This document shows positions 9,478 through 17,224 of a DNA stretch of 64,000 nt, in pieces; positions within the stretch are counted from its first letter, which is position 1; every line of letters begins with the position of its first letter. Source of the stretch: Comamonadaceae bacterium OS-4 (GTDB lineage Bacteria > Pseudomonadota > Gammaproteobacteria > Burkholderiales > Burkholderiaceae_C); the NCBI GenBank assembly GCA_027924025.1, contig AP026970.1, forward strand, positions 3,680,501-3,744,500, read 5' to 3'. The notes beneath the pieces are model-generated. The model was not told the DNA's origin, searched no databases, and worked only from the letters and a program-made list of their open reading frames with translations. Position numbers and translations under genes: made by a program.

Positions 9478-9525
9478 GATATTGATAGCTGCCTGCGCAT
9501 ATTTCACCGGCGCTATCGGCCTACT
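9478..9525. repeat. Dispersed TTTGATAGCTGC repeat, copy 2
   Basis: The element ATTGATAGCTGCCTGCGC (9481-9498) with the trailing half GGCGCTATCGGCCTA lies between the convergent DUF2130 and toxin genes, and its right end touches the toxin stop codon. The GCGC.../...GCGC halves can form a hairpin, so it may act as a bidirectional 3' end. Confidence 0.65.
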
Positions 9526-9829
9526 TTGTCTTAAACCCATCCTCTCGCTGCGCTCGCACTGCCAGCACAAACACGGTGTCGATGGCCGCTACATAGCGGT
9601 ACAGCGCCACATAGCCGCGAGTGGCGCGGCCAATGACGAGTTCGCGTTTGCCGTCTTTCACGGGCCGCCCGATCAGAGGGCTGTGGGTCAGGATTTGGAT
9701 GGCTTCCAGAATGTCGCCAATGCGCTGAGGCTCAGATGTAGGGTCGAACTGGGCAATGTGTTCAAAGAAGCGGTCGAAATCGTCAAAGACTTCCGGGGCC
9801 AACTCGATGCGGGTCATGCCCGGGGTCAC
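9521..9829 (-). CDS. Toxin of the RelE/ParE superfamily
   Basis: This 102-aa ParE-like protein is the probable toxin of a type II toxin-antitoxin pair. Family features are the N-terminal LAPEVFDDFDRFFEHI helices, the strand PLIGRPV, the basic RELVIG and GYVALYRY strands, and a C-terminal VRAQRE. ParE-type toxins usually poison DNA gyrase, while RelE types cleave mRNA; which applies cannot be decided here. The start is GTG at 9829 overlapping the antitoxin stop (GTGA), with an in-frame ATG four codons later as an alternative. Confidence 0.85.
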   Translation of the reverse strand: MTPGMTRIELAPEVFDDFDRFFEHIAQFDPTSEPQRIGDILEAIQILTHSPLIGRPVKDGKRELVIGRATRGYVALYRYVAAIDTVFVLAVRAQREDGFKTK

Positions 9830-10110
9830 TTGGTCAGTTTGCGGGCAGCGGGTTTGCGCGCTGGCTGGCCATTAGCCCGTGCGGTGAGGTAGGTTTTTGC
9901 GGCGTCCCACGGCACGGTTTTGCCGCTGGCTTGTATGTTGGTCCAACGCTGATCGGCCAGCGCGTTAAAAGCGTTGTCCAGCTCCACTTGCTCCACGGTT
10001 TGGGAGATCGCATCCAGGATGAAAGCATGCGCAGTTTTACCAGCATGCTGTGCGGCGGCAGCGACGCGGGCTTTGAGCTCGTCTTCAATGCGGATGGTGG
10101 TGGTGGACAT
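9826..10110 (-). CDS. Ribbon-helix-helix antitoxin of a ParDE-type module
   Basis: The 94-aa protein opens with STTTIRIEDELKARV, the beta-ribbon and first helix of CopG/ParD-like ribbon-helix-helix DNA-binding domains (about 1-45). The C-terminal half (QRWTNIQASGKTVPWD) would wrap the toxin. It is the first gene of the pair, is translated just before the toxin with a 4-base overlap, and probably represses its own promoter through the palindrome at 10139-10156. The C-terminus is Lys/Ala-rich. Confidence 0.85.
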   Translation of the reverse strand: MSTTTIRIEDELKARVAAAAQHAGKTAHAFILDAISQTVEQVELDNAFNALADQRWTNIQASGKTVPWDAAKTYLTARANGQPARKPAARKLTK

Positions 10111-10134
10111 GCTGTAGTCTCCTTGTTGAGCTGA

Positions 10135-10156
10135 AATAGTAGCACGTCCGTGCTAC
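10135..10156 (-). promoter_or_regulatory. Toxin-antitoxin promoter/operator palindrome
   Basis: Two perfect 8-bp arms, GTAGCACG and CGTGCTAC, separated by TC (10139-10156), lie 29 bases upstream of the antitoxin start. On the minus strand a -10-like TACTAT (10136-10141) overlaps the left arm, so binding of the antitoxin would block transcription. Function is inferred from position and symmetry. Confidence 0.6.
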
Positions 10157-10161
10157 ATAAC

Positions 10162-10629
10162 TCACTTCACCGGAATAGGCAGCTCCGCAGGAACCGGCAC
10201 TGCGGTCACGCTGTTTTTGGGGCTGCCTTCGATGATCTTGTCGGAGTACGACATATAGACCAGGGTGTTGCGCTTCGCGTCCACCATGCGCACCACGCGC
10301 ACGTGTTTGAACAAGAAAGAGGCGCTGGCCTTGAAGACTTCGTCTTGCTTGTCGACCTTTTCTTTGAAGCTAATGGGGCCCACCTGGCGGCAGGCGACTG
10401 AGGCGTCGGAGGTGTCTTCTGCCAAGCCCAGCGCGCCGGCGTAGCCGCCGGTTTTGGCGTGCGACAGGTAGCAGGCCACGCCGTTGACAACCGGGTCGTC
10501 AAACACATCGACCACCACTTTGTCGTTGGGGCTGAGCAGTTTGAAGGTGGTGCTGACGGTGCCCACGGTTTCGGCGCTGGCGGCCAGCGCAAGGCTGCTG
10601 AACAACAAGGCGGCAAGGGGTTTTTTCAT
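10162..10629 (-). CDS. creA: CreA family protein
   Basis: This 155-aa CreA homologue has a cleavable signal peptide (MKKPLAALLFSSLALAASAE) and the family core with ETVGTVSTTFKLL, VFDDPVVNGVACYLSHAKTGG and a second conserved Cys in ASVACRQVGP. CreA is a conserved periplasmic protein of unknown function. I start at ATG 10629, where the signal peptide begins, rather than the upstream in-frame codon. The antitoxin promoter lies immediately after its stop, so the gene is not part of that module. Confidence 0.9.
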   Translation of the reverse strand: MKKPLAALLFSSLALAASAETVGTVSTTFKLLSPNDKVVVDVFDDPVVNGVACYLSHAKTGGYAGALGLAEDTSDASVACRQVGPISFKEKVDKQDEVFKASASFLFKHVRVVRMVDAKRNTLVYMSYSDKIIEGSPKNSVTAVPVPAELPIPVK

Positions 10630-10803
10630 GACAAACTCTCTTGGTGAAAATGGGGTGGAAGCTCCATTGTGTGGCATGCACCCTCGATGTAGCCGCTGCC
10701 CAGGTGGTGATGCCTTGGGGACAGGCCCTTGCCTGGGTGGCTGATATCAACGGCTTTTTGGTAGAACTGTGCACGCCCATGGCGTGAATCAAAGGAGACT
10801 CCC

Positions 10804-11199
10804 ATGTTCAGTCACGTCATCCTCGGTGTTAACGATCTCGAAGCCTCGCGCAAGTTTTACGACGCGCTTTTGGGCACCCTGGGCATCAAGCCCGGTGTGC
10901 ACAACCACAACGGCGAGGCCGGGCGCTACTTTTACCGCACGGCCACAGGCCTGTTTGGCATCACCACCCCCATCAATGGCGAGCCGGCCACCGCCGGCAA
11001 CGGCAGCACCATCGGCTTTGCCATGAGCAGCACCGAGCAGGCTGATGCGTTTCACGCAGCCGGTGTGGCCAACGGCGGCACCACATGCGAAGACCCACCC
11101 GGCTGGCGCACCGCAGCCTCGGGCCAGCTGTATCTGGCCTACCTGCGCGACCCGGACGGCAACAAGATCTGCGCGCTGTTTCGCCCGCCTAAGTTGTAA
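10804..11199 (+). CDS. VOC (glyoxalase/bleomycin resistance) superfamily protein
   Basis: The 131-aa single-domain protein has the vicinal-oxygen-chelate fold. It starts MFSHVILGVNDLEASRKFYD, with the metal-ligand position His4, and has the C-terminal signature LRDPDGNKICAL. Such proteins are metal-dependent lyases, isomerases or dioxygenases, and the substrate cannot be read from sequence. A good ribosome site (AGGAGA) precedes ATG 10804. Stands alone between oppositely oriented genes. Confidence 0.9.
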   Translation: MFSHVILGVNDLEASRKFYDALLGTLGIKPGVHNHNGEAGRYFYRTATGLFGITTPINGEPATAGNGSTIGFAMSSTEQADAFHAAGVANGGTTCEDPPGWRTAASGQLYLAYLRDPDGNKICALFRPPKL

Positions 11200-11236
11200 A
11201 CGCTACAGTTTTGAAAACACCCACTCAGGCCAGCCC

Positions 11237-12079
11237 TCAGCCGCGCAGCGGCAAGTAGATGTCGGTGAGCAGGTCGGCAGGTGCTGTGTCGCGCGGGTTG
11301 TTGAGGTAGTCCTCAAACACGGGCAGATCGGCGGCCTCGTGGCCGGCTTGCACCAGCCATTGCCCATACAGCCAGCGATATGCCACGCGAATGCTGGCGT
11401 AGGGACCGCGATAGCGCATGACGGCGCACAGGCTGCCGCCCAGGGTCAGGGGCTCCAGCGGTGCCGCCAGTTCCCCGACATAGCCCGGTGGCAGACTCAG
11501 GCCTGCACAGCTGTGCAGCTGTGCTTCGGGCATGGCGTAGGGGTCGTCGTAATACACGGCCATCCAGCGGGTGTCAGGCTGCATCAGCCCTTGCGCGGCC
11601 ATGGCGGCGTGGGTCTGTGCAAAGGCTTTCCCCATGCGCATGTAAGAGCCACGGTGGGCCACGCCGCCTAGCCGTATTTCAGGTACAAGCCGGAGCTCTA
11701 CGGTGTAGCCCGCGGCCACCGGTTCTGCCAGCCCTCGGCTGAACACGGTGTGACTGCCCTCGGCGCGATAGCGAGACGGGCTGATGCTATACATCGCACC
11801 AAAGGCCCGTGTGAATGACTGCACATTGGGGTAGCCGCACTTGCGTGCGATGTGCTCCACCGGCAGGGCGGTGTGCGCCAGAAAGCCCGTGGCCCGGTGC
11901 AAGCGCAGGCGGCGCACGGTGGCGGCAATGGTCTCGCCATAGAGCGCGTGGTACACGCGGTGCCAGTGGTAAGTCGAAAGGTGCGCCACCTCGGCAAGGC
12001 GGGCGAGGTCCAGCGGCTGATCGAGGTGGTCGTGGATATAAGCCTGGACCCGGCTCAGGCGCTCCCGGTAGTCGGTCAT
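11237..12079 (-). CDS. AraC family transcriptional regulator with GyrI-like effector domain
   Basis: This 280-aa regulator has an N-terminal pair of AraC helix-turn-helix motifs (about 5-105; ...LDLARLAEVAHLSTYHWHRVY, then VEHIARKCGYPNVQSFTRAF) and a C-terminal GyrI/SOUL-like effector-binding domain (about 125-278; VELRLVPEIRLGGVAHRGSY). This is the Rob/SoxS-related layout used for binding hydrophobic small molecules. ATG 12079 lies 4 bases after the stop of the upstream effector-binding gene, so the two are probably one operon. Confidence 0.9.
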   Translation of the reverse strand: MTDYRERLSRVQAYIHDHLDQPLDLARLAEVAHLSTYHWHRVYHALYGETIAATVRRLRLHRATGFLAHTALPVEHIARKCGYPNVQSFTRAFGAMYSISPSRYRAEGSHTVFSRGLAEPVAAGYTVELRLVPEIRLGGVAHRGSYMRMGKAFAQTHAAMAAQGLMQPDTRWMAVYYDDPYAMPEAQLHSCAGLSLPPGYVGELAAPLEPLTLGGSLCAVMRYRGPYASIRVAYRWLYGQWLVQAGHEAADLPVFEDYLNNPRDTAPADLLTDIYLPLRG

Positions 12080-12083
12080 GACC

Positions 12084-12566
12084 TTAGTGTGCCAAACCGA
12101 TGGAGATACTGATATCGCCTTGCGCACCATAGCGCTCGTATTCGGCTACAAATGTCTTGGGCAGCGTGGTCTGCGCCCACACAGCGCCCCAGACTGGGCC
12201 CACCCTGTCAAAGTGCGCGGGCAGTACCGGAAACACCGCACGCCGAGACGCGGGCACCACCACCCGCACCATGCCCGCAGGCACCGGCGCATCGGGCGCT
12301 ACCTGCGCGCCGATTACCAGCGAATACAAGCCGGTGTTGTCGCGCCCGGCGTGGGCAAAGTGGGTGTACACCGCCAGCACATCGCCATCTACCCGGCTGG
12401 GAATGCGGTCCAACACGCCTTCTTGCCCGAAGCGCTGCCAGTGCGGTGGAATGGTGTGCATAGCCTCCAGATTGGAGGTGCGCAGCTCTATGCCAACGAC
12501 AGTGATGGCATCGGGCTGCAGCACAAAGTGATGCGCGATTGCGGGCGGGGTTGAGGTATTGGACAT
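12084..12566 (-). CDS. GyrI-like / AraC effector-binding domain protein
   Basis: A 160-aa stand-alone effector-binding protein (AraC_E_bind/Cass2-like), with PDAITVVGIELRTSN at the N-terminus, HTIPPHWQRF, and a C-terminal YGAQGDISISIGL that matches the family's last strand. These proteins bind drug-like or hydrophobic cations without a DNA-binding domain. It is the first gene of a two-gene operon with the AraC regulator, which has a related domain, so they may respond to the same ligand. Start taken at ATG 12566. Confidence 0.8.
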   Translation of the reverse strand: MSNTSTPPAIAHHFVLQPDAITVVGIELRTSNLEAMHTIPPHWQRFGQEGVLDRIPSRVDGDVLAVYTHFAHAGRDNTGLYSLVIGAQVAPDAPVPAGMVRVVVPASRRAVFPVLPAHFDRVGPVWGAVWAQTTLPKTFVAEYERYGAQGDISISIGLAH

Positions 12567-12719
12567 GGAGCGCTGGCCTCGGGGGTTGAACATAAGCGGC
12601 AGTCTAAAAGCGCAGAGCAGACATTTCTTGCGGAGTTGCTACTGCTATGGTTTTAGTAGCTGGTGTGGGCACGGGTCCGGCAGAATAGAACCGAATCATA
12701 GATACAGGGAGAACACACC

Positions 12720-13691
12720 ATGCAGCGATCACAGCGTCTCTTGGCATTGGCGGCCTGCTGCCTGTGCGCCGTGGGGAGTGGTGCCACGCACGCGATGGAG
12801 CTGGCGACACACGGCAATACCCTCATTCTTTCCGGGCCTGTGGTGGGCACCGAACTGGCTATGGTGAAAGACGCCTTTGCTGCCAACCCGAAAATTGATT
12901 TGGTGGTGTTGCGCAACTCGCATGGCGGTGATGCGTGGACCGGCTATCGCATCGGTGAGTTCTTGCGCGATGCCGGCGTTACCACTGCGGTGTCGGGCTA
13001 TTGCATTTCGTCATGTTCACGCATGTTTCTGGGTGGCAAGTACCGGCTGTTCACCGACGACTACCCTGCGGACCGCACCTTGGTGGGCTTCCATGGGCAC
13101 TACGGTGCGGATGGCAATCTGGACCGGGCTTCTGTGCAAAAAAGCGGGCTCTATGCCTGGACCCTGCGCTACTCCGATGGAAAAGGGGACCCGGATCTGG
13201 TCAAGCGCTGGATATCCATCGAAAAGAACAGGGGCGCAGCGAATTTCTTTCATCCGGATGTGGGTACAAGCTTGGGCAACAGCGTGTTTTTCTGTGACGG
13301 TTTGACCCCACAGAACCCCACCAGTTGCGAGCCCATCGCGACCAACGCGCTGGAACGCGGGGTGATCACGGATGTTCGGCGCGTCGCCAGTCCGGACCAG
13401 GGCTTGCTGCCCGGGCGCCAACGGGCGCTGCAGTTTCCGCCCAGCGGCTATGCCGCATTGGCAGACCTTGGCAAGCTACCGCTGGAGTCTGCCGCTGGCA
13501 CAGAGCAATACCAACGCTATCTGCAAGCAAAACCGCCAAGGGCGTTTGCCGTGGCACCCACCCGCCAGCATTGGGGATGGGTGTCAGGAGGCACGGATGA
13601 TGTGAACGCAGCGGCCCTGAAGCGCTGCGAGGAACGTGCCAAACAAGCCTGCACCTTGTACAGCGTGGATGACAACGTGGTCTATCACTAA
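12720..13691 (+). CDS. Periplasmic ClpP/crotonase-fold protein (COG3904-like)
   Basis: The 323-aa protein has a signal peptide ending near residue 25 and then a ClpP-like region: NSHGG (66-70) corresponds to the oxyanion-type SxGG turn and GYCISSCSRMFLGG (93-106) to the conserved C-x-S-x-C nucleophile segment of COG3904-type predicted periplasmic peptidases. Residues from about 285 (ALKRCEERAKQAC) form a separate small Cys-containing end. The substrate is unknown. Stands alone, with its stop overlapping the convergent homoserine dehydrogenase stop by 4 bases. Confidence 0.7.
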   Translation: MQRSQRLLALAACCLCAVGSGATHAMELATHGNTLILSGPVVGTELAMVKDAFAANPKIDLVVLRNSHGGDAWTGYRIGEFLRDAGVTTAVSGYCISSCSRMFLGGKYRLFTDDYPADRTLVGFHGHYGADGNLDRASVQKSGLYAWTLRYSDGKGDPDLVKRWISIEKNRGAANFFHPDVGTSLGNSVFFCDGLTPQNPTSCEPIATNALERGVITDVRRVASPDQGLLPGRQRALQFPPSGYAALADLGKLPLESAAGTEQYQRYLQAKPPRAFAVAPTRQHWGWVSGGTDDVNAAALKRCEERAKQACTLYSVDDNVVYH

Positions 13692-15070
13692 GCCAGGTTT
13701 TCTACACGCAGCACACTGGCATAGCCCAGCACGGTGGGCCATGCCTCTACCGCTTGCAAGGCAGGGCGCAAGGTGCGCAAGGCCAGCGGGGCGGTCAGCA
13801 GCACCAGGCAGCGCAACTCGGGGTCGCTGGGGTGGGGGTGTTGTGCCATGCGCTGCACATGCACGCCGTCAGCGGCCAGCTGCTGCAACACGCGGGGCAC
13901 GGTAGCGTCCGGGCGGCTCAGGTCCAGGCGGACATAAAAGGCGCTCTCCACATCGTCTGCGCCCACGACCGGCAGGCCGGGCTGCACTCCGCTGGCAAAG
14001 CCGAGTGCGGGCACCCGCTGCGCCGGCGACAGGCTGGCACTGCGGGCCAGGTCTACCAGGTCGGCAATCACTGCCGAGCCGGTTTGCTCGGCCCCTGCCC
14101 CAGCGCCGTAATACAAGGTAACGCCCGCAGCATCGCTCTTGACCATGATCGCGTTCATGCTGCCATGCACCTGCGCGAGCAAATGGCTCTCAGGCAGCAA
14201 GGTGGGGTGCACCCGCAGCTCCAGGCCACTGCCGTGGCGCTTGGCAATGCCCAGCAGCTTGAGGCGGTAGCCTAGTTGCTCGGCAAAGGCGACGTCGGCC
14301 GCGTCCACCGCAGTGATGCCTTGCACCTGCACTTGCGGGTATTGCGGCAGCGTGCCAAAGGCATTGGCCGCCAGCAGGCTGAGCTTGTGCGCGGCATCGG
14401 TGCCCTGCACATCCAAGGCGGGGTTGGCCTCGGCGTAGCCCAGGGCTTGGGCCTCAGCCAGCGCGGCGGCAAAGCCCAGCCCCCGCTCGCGCATGGCCGA
14501 CACAATGAAGTTGCTGGTGCCGTTGATGATGCCGGCCACCCACTCGATGCGGTTGGCGGTCAGGCCCTCGCGCAGCGCCTTGATGATCGGGATGCTGACC
14601 GCCACCGCACCCTCGTAGGCCACCACTACGTCACGGGCTTGGGCGGCGGCAAAGATCTCGGCGCCGTGCTCGGCGAGCAATGCCTTGTTGGCGGTGACCA
14701 CGTGTTTGCCATGGGCAATGGCTTGCAGCACCAGGCTGCGGGCCAGCCCGGTGCCGCCCATGACCTCGACCACCACATCGACCTCGGGGCTGCAGACCAG
14801 GGCCTGCGGGTCGTCGGTTAGCAGCGGGGTGCCCGGCTGCTCGCCCAGCACGGTGCGGGCCCGCGCCAGGTTGCGCACTGCCACCATGCGCACCTCGATC
14901 CGGCGGCCGGCGCGGGCCGCAATGAGGGCCGCATTGCGCTGGAGCACCGCATAGGTGCCGCTGCCCACGGTGCCCAGCCCGAGCAGGCCTACGCGCAAGG
15001 GTGCGGGTTCAGCAGGCGGTGCGGTGCCGGCCGGGCTGCTGGCTGAGAGGGAGAAGTGGTCTTGGTACAT
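13688..15070 (-). CDS. hom: Homoserine dehydrogenase
   Basis: The enzyme (460 aa) reduces aspartate semialdehyde to homoserine with NAD(P)H, the branch point to threonine, isoleucine and methionine. It has a Rossmann nucleotide site GLLGLGTVGSG (about 28-38), the catalytic domain with VTANKALLAEHG and IINGTSNF, and a C-terminal ACT-type regulatory domain (about 378-455) that would bind threonine. ATG 15070 fits the family start after a short Ser/Ala/Pro-rich tail. thrC is not adjacent. A threonine/isoleucine-rich leader with exclusive hairpins lies upstream, pointing to attenuation. Confidence 0.95.
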   Translation of the reverse strand: MYQDHFSLSASSPAGTAPPAEPAPLRVGLLGLGTVGSGTYAVLQRNAALIAARAGRRIEVRMVAVRNLARARTVLGEQPGTPLLTDDPQALVCSPEVDVVVEVMGGTGLARSLVLQAIAHGKHVVTANKALLAEHGAEIFAAAQARDVVVAYEGAVAVSIPIIKALREGLTANRIEWVAGIINGTSNFIVSAMRERGLGFAAALAEAQALGYAEANPALDVQGTDAAHKLSLLAANAFGTLPQYPQVQVQGITAVDAADVAFAEQLGYRLKLLGIAKRHGSGLELRVHPTLLPESHLLAQVHGSMNAIMVKSDAAGVTLYYGAGAGAEQTGSAVIADLVDLARSASLSPAQRVPALGFASGVQPGLPVVGADDVESAFYVRLDLSRPDATVPRVLQQLAADGVHVQRMAQHPHPSDPELRCLVLLTAPLALRTLRPALQAVEAWPTVLGYASVLRVENLA

Positions 15071-15135
15071 AAGGTGTCTTCCGGAACAGTTGCGGGCCCG
15101 GCTGCCGGGGCCGGTTCGCTCTGCGGGAGGTACAC

Positions 15136-15177
15136 CAGGTGGCAGCCGGAACGGCCACCTGCACGACTCAGGTGGCC
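15136..15177 (-). promoter_or_regulatory. Attenuator-like alternative hairpins before hom
   Basis: Three segments on the minus strand can pair in two exclusive ways: GGCCACCTG (15177-15169, overlapping the leader's last codons), CAGGTGGCC (15161-15153) and GCCACCTG (15143-15136). Segment 1 with 2 gives a 9-bp stem; segment 2 with 3 gives an 8-bp stem. A ribosome stalled on the leader threonine codons would cover segment 1 and favour 2:3. A further GC hairpin follows near 15100-15120, but there is no clear U-tract, so control might act on translation rather than termination. Confidence 0.6.
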
Positions 15178-15269
15178 GTGGTGGTAATGGTGGGAATGCT
15201 GCGCACGGCCTCGCCCGGCAGGGCACGCGCCAAAGCGCGCTGGGGGTTCAGGCAAAAAGTGCACAACAT
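15168..15269 (-). CDS. Putative threonine/isoleucine leader peptide of hom
   Basis: A 33-codon reading frame from ATG 15269 ends with R-S-I-P-T-I-T-T-T-A-T and a stop, that is five Thr and two Ile codons in the last nine. The codon run ATT CCC ACC ATT ACC ACC ACG resembles the E. coli thr operon leader. It lies 97 bases before homoserine dehydrogenase and its end overlaps the first arm of the alternative hairpins. The true start is uncertain (no strong ribosome site at 15269; later GTG/TTG codons are possible), but the regulatory end is independent of that. Confidence 0.6.
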   Translation of the reverse strand: MLCTFCLNPQRALARALPGEAVRSIPTITTTAT

Positions 15270-15294
15270 GGGCCGGAGCATAGCACAGGCAAAG

Positions 15295-15310
15295 TGCTCC
15301 GCGCGGAGCA
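15295..15310. promoter_or_regulatory. 16-bp perfect palindrome between the M48 gene and the hom leader
   Basis: TGCTCCGCGCGGAGCA is perfectly symmetric. It lies 9 bases after the M48 protease stop and 26 bases before the hom leader ATG, flanked by AT-rich sequence. It could be a weak terminator hairpin for the protease gene or an operator near the hom promoter; the sequence does not decide. Confidence 0.35.
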
Positions 15311-15318
15311 AATTAAAA

Positions 15319-17180
15319 CTATGCCACCGACCGCGCAAACGTCACATCGAAGGTGTTTTTCTCGATGTCGTGCAGCGTTGGGTCGGTGCCGGCCCACAAC
15401 ACCAGCACCGGGCCGGGCAAGTCCAGCGAGCGCTCGAGGCTGCGGCACAGCGCATAACGCTCGCCATCGGGCATGCCGGGCAGCTCCACAAACAGGATGT
15501 AGCAGCGGCGGTAGGCAAACTCTTGGAGGTTTTTGCGCACCAGCCAGGCGCGGCGCAGGGGCTTGCAGCGCGCCAAGTCGGCCTGCAGTTCGCCGGTCTC
15601 AAACTCATTGAGGTCGTGGCGGGTGATGGACTGGAAATACGGGGTGTCGACCATCTCGTTCCAGGCGCGTTGCTCGGCCTCGTCGGCTTGTTTGAGGCGG
15701 GCGCGCCATTGCTTGAGCAGCGGGTCATAGGGCTGGCCTGCGGCCACCAGCGGCTCCAGCATCTGCACCGCGGTGCTGGCCGCCCACCAGGTGCTGGCGG
15801 CGTGGACCTCGACCAAGCGGTTAAGCCCGTCGAGGCGGCCGGCTACATCGGTATCGGGCAGGGTGCGCACCATGCCGCGCAGGGCGCCCGGGTGGTTGGG
15901 CGCCAACTGCAGGGCGCGGGCATAGCAGTCGCGCACATCGGCGGTGGCGTCGAGCCGGCGCTTCAGATCGCCGAGCTGGGTGAGTTCGTCGGCGTTGTTG
16001 CGCAAGAGGCTGGCTTGCAGGGTTTGCACCCGCTCTTCGACCCGGCGCAAATAGGCGTGGTGGAGCTTCCAGTCGGAGGCGTTGTCGCGGCACCATTGCT
16101 GGTCCATGCGCTGGAGCCAGGTGTTGGCGCTTGCGCCCAGCAGGTCGATAGCCGGTTTGGCCGACCACTGGGGTAGCTCTTTGCGCGCGCCCATGGCCTC
16201 GAGCCGGTCGCGCAGCACGGGGTGGGTGTCGTCAAGGTTGCTCATTTCCTTGAGGGACTGGCGCAGCGCGTCGCGGGCAAAGTCGTCGCGCACCGGTTGG
16301 GTGAGCAGCACCCGCATGGCCGAAAACGGCCCCATGGGCTGGAGGCTGCGCCCCGCCGATGCCCAGTGCAAAGGCCAGAACTCGCGGCCCAGCCAGGCGC
16401 CTTTGACGGCGATTTCGGCCAGGGCGGCGCCGGCTACATCGCGCCCCAGCAACTTGCAGGCGATGCGGTCGGCCTCGTACTCGTCTTGCCGGGCCAGCGC
16501 AAAGGTTTTGGCCATGAACCGCGGAAAGTACCAGCGAAGAAAGGTCTGGGTGGCGTGGGCCATGAGGCTCGCGTCTTCTTCCATGCTTTCGTAGAGCTTG
16601 GTCCAGCTCATGCGGGTGCGGTAGATCCAGGCAGCAAACTGGCCGTGGCCGCCGCGCAGGTGGCCGTATTCGTGCGCCATGACCGCCAGAAACCGCGGCC
16701 GGTCCAGCGCGAGCAGCAGGGGCAGGCCGATGGTCAGGTAGTTGGTGGCTCCACCCAGCAAACCGAAGCGGGGCAGCTGGCTGATGCTGGCGTTGAAGCT
16801 GGAATCGAGCAGCACATGGTGGATGGGCGGGCCCTGGGTTTTTTGCGGATGCGCTCCAGCGCCTCAAACAGCAAGGGGGCATCGGACGGGGTGAGCGGGT
16901 TGCCTTCGGGCGCATCCAGACGCAGCCACAGTGCGCGCACGCTGCTCCAGAGCAAGCCCACCCCGGAGAGCAGCAGCATGACCCAAACCCCTTTGAACGG
17001 CCCCTGCAATAGCGCTTTGCCCGAGATGACCAGCAGCACGATGGCCAAGACAAAGCACACCACCACCCACAAGTAGCCCAGCGCCGCAAACCGGGCCAGG
17101 CTGCGGCGGTAAGCACCACTGTTTTCTGCGCTGGCGTGTTCGCTCAGGCGCACCAAATGTATGAAGTCGGCTTTGTCCAT
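15319..17180 (-). pseudogene. M48 family metallopeptidase with an internal frameshift
   Basis: The gene should encode a ~620-aa membrane M48 zinc peptidase. The first frame (from ATG 17180) gives about 113 residues with two membrane segments and ends in ...LERIRKK; the second frame carries HEYGH (16674-16660, zinc ligands and catalytic Glu), the third-ligand motif EYEADRIACKLLG, and a C-terminal helical region. The frames join at a run of six A (minus strand, 16844-16839); one extra A would read KKTQGPPIHHVLLDSS and restore the protein. All catalytic residues are present, so this is a recent mutation, a sequencing error in a homopolymer, or slippage. Confidence 0.8.
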
Positions 17181-17224
17181 CGCGCTCCCTTTTTTGGTAG
17201 ATGCTAGCGCGGCGGCGAGCCCCT

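Noticed and set aside
12636..12664. Possible further repeat copy (TTTTAGTAGCTG) before the ClpP-fold gene
   Set aside because: Only about ten bases resemble the repeat core and the second half is missing.
14989..15264. His-rich frame (HSHHYHHGH) upstream of hom, resembling a histidine leader
   Set aside because: The same bases in the next frame read as Thr/Ile codons followed directly by a stop at the hairpin, and the downstream gene is homoserine dehydrogenase; the His frame runs on without a stop at the structure.
16839..16844. Programmed -1 frameshift in the M48 gene
   Set aside because: The run is CAAAAAA followed by C, so the P-site codon would re-pair poorly (AAA to CAA) and there is no clear downstream stimulator; an indel is simpler.
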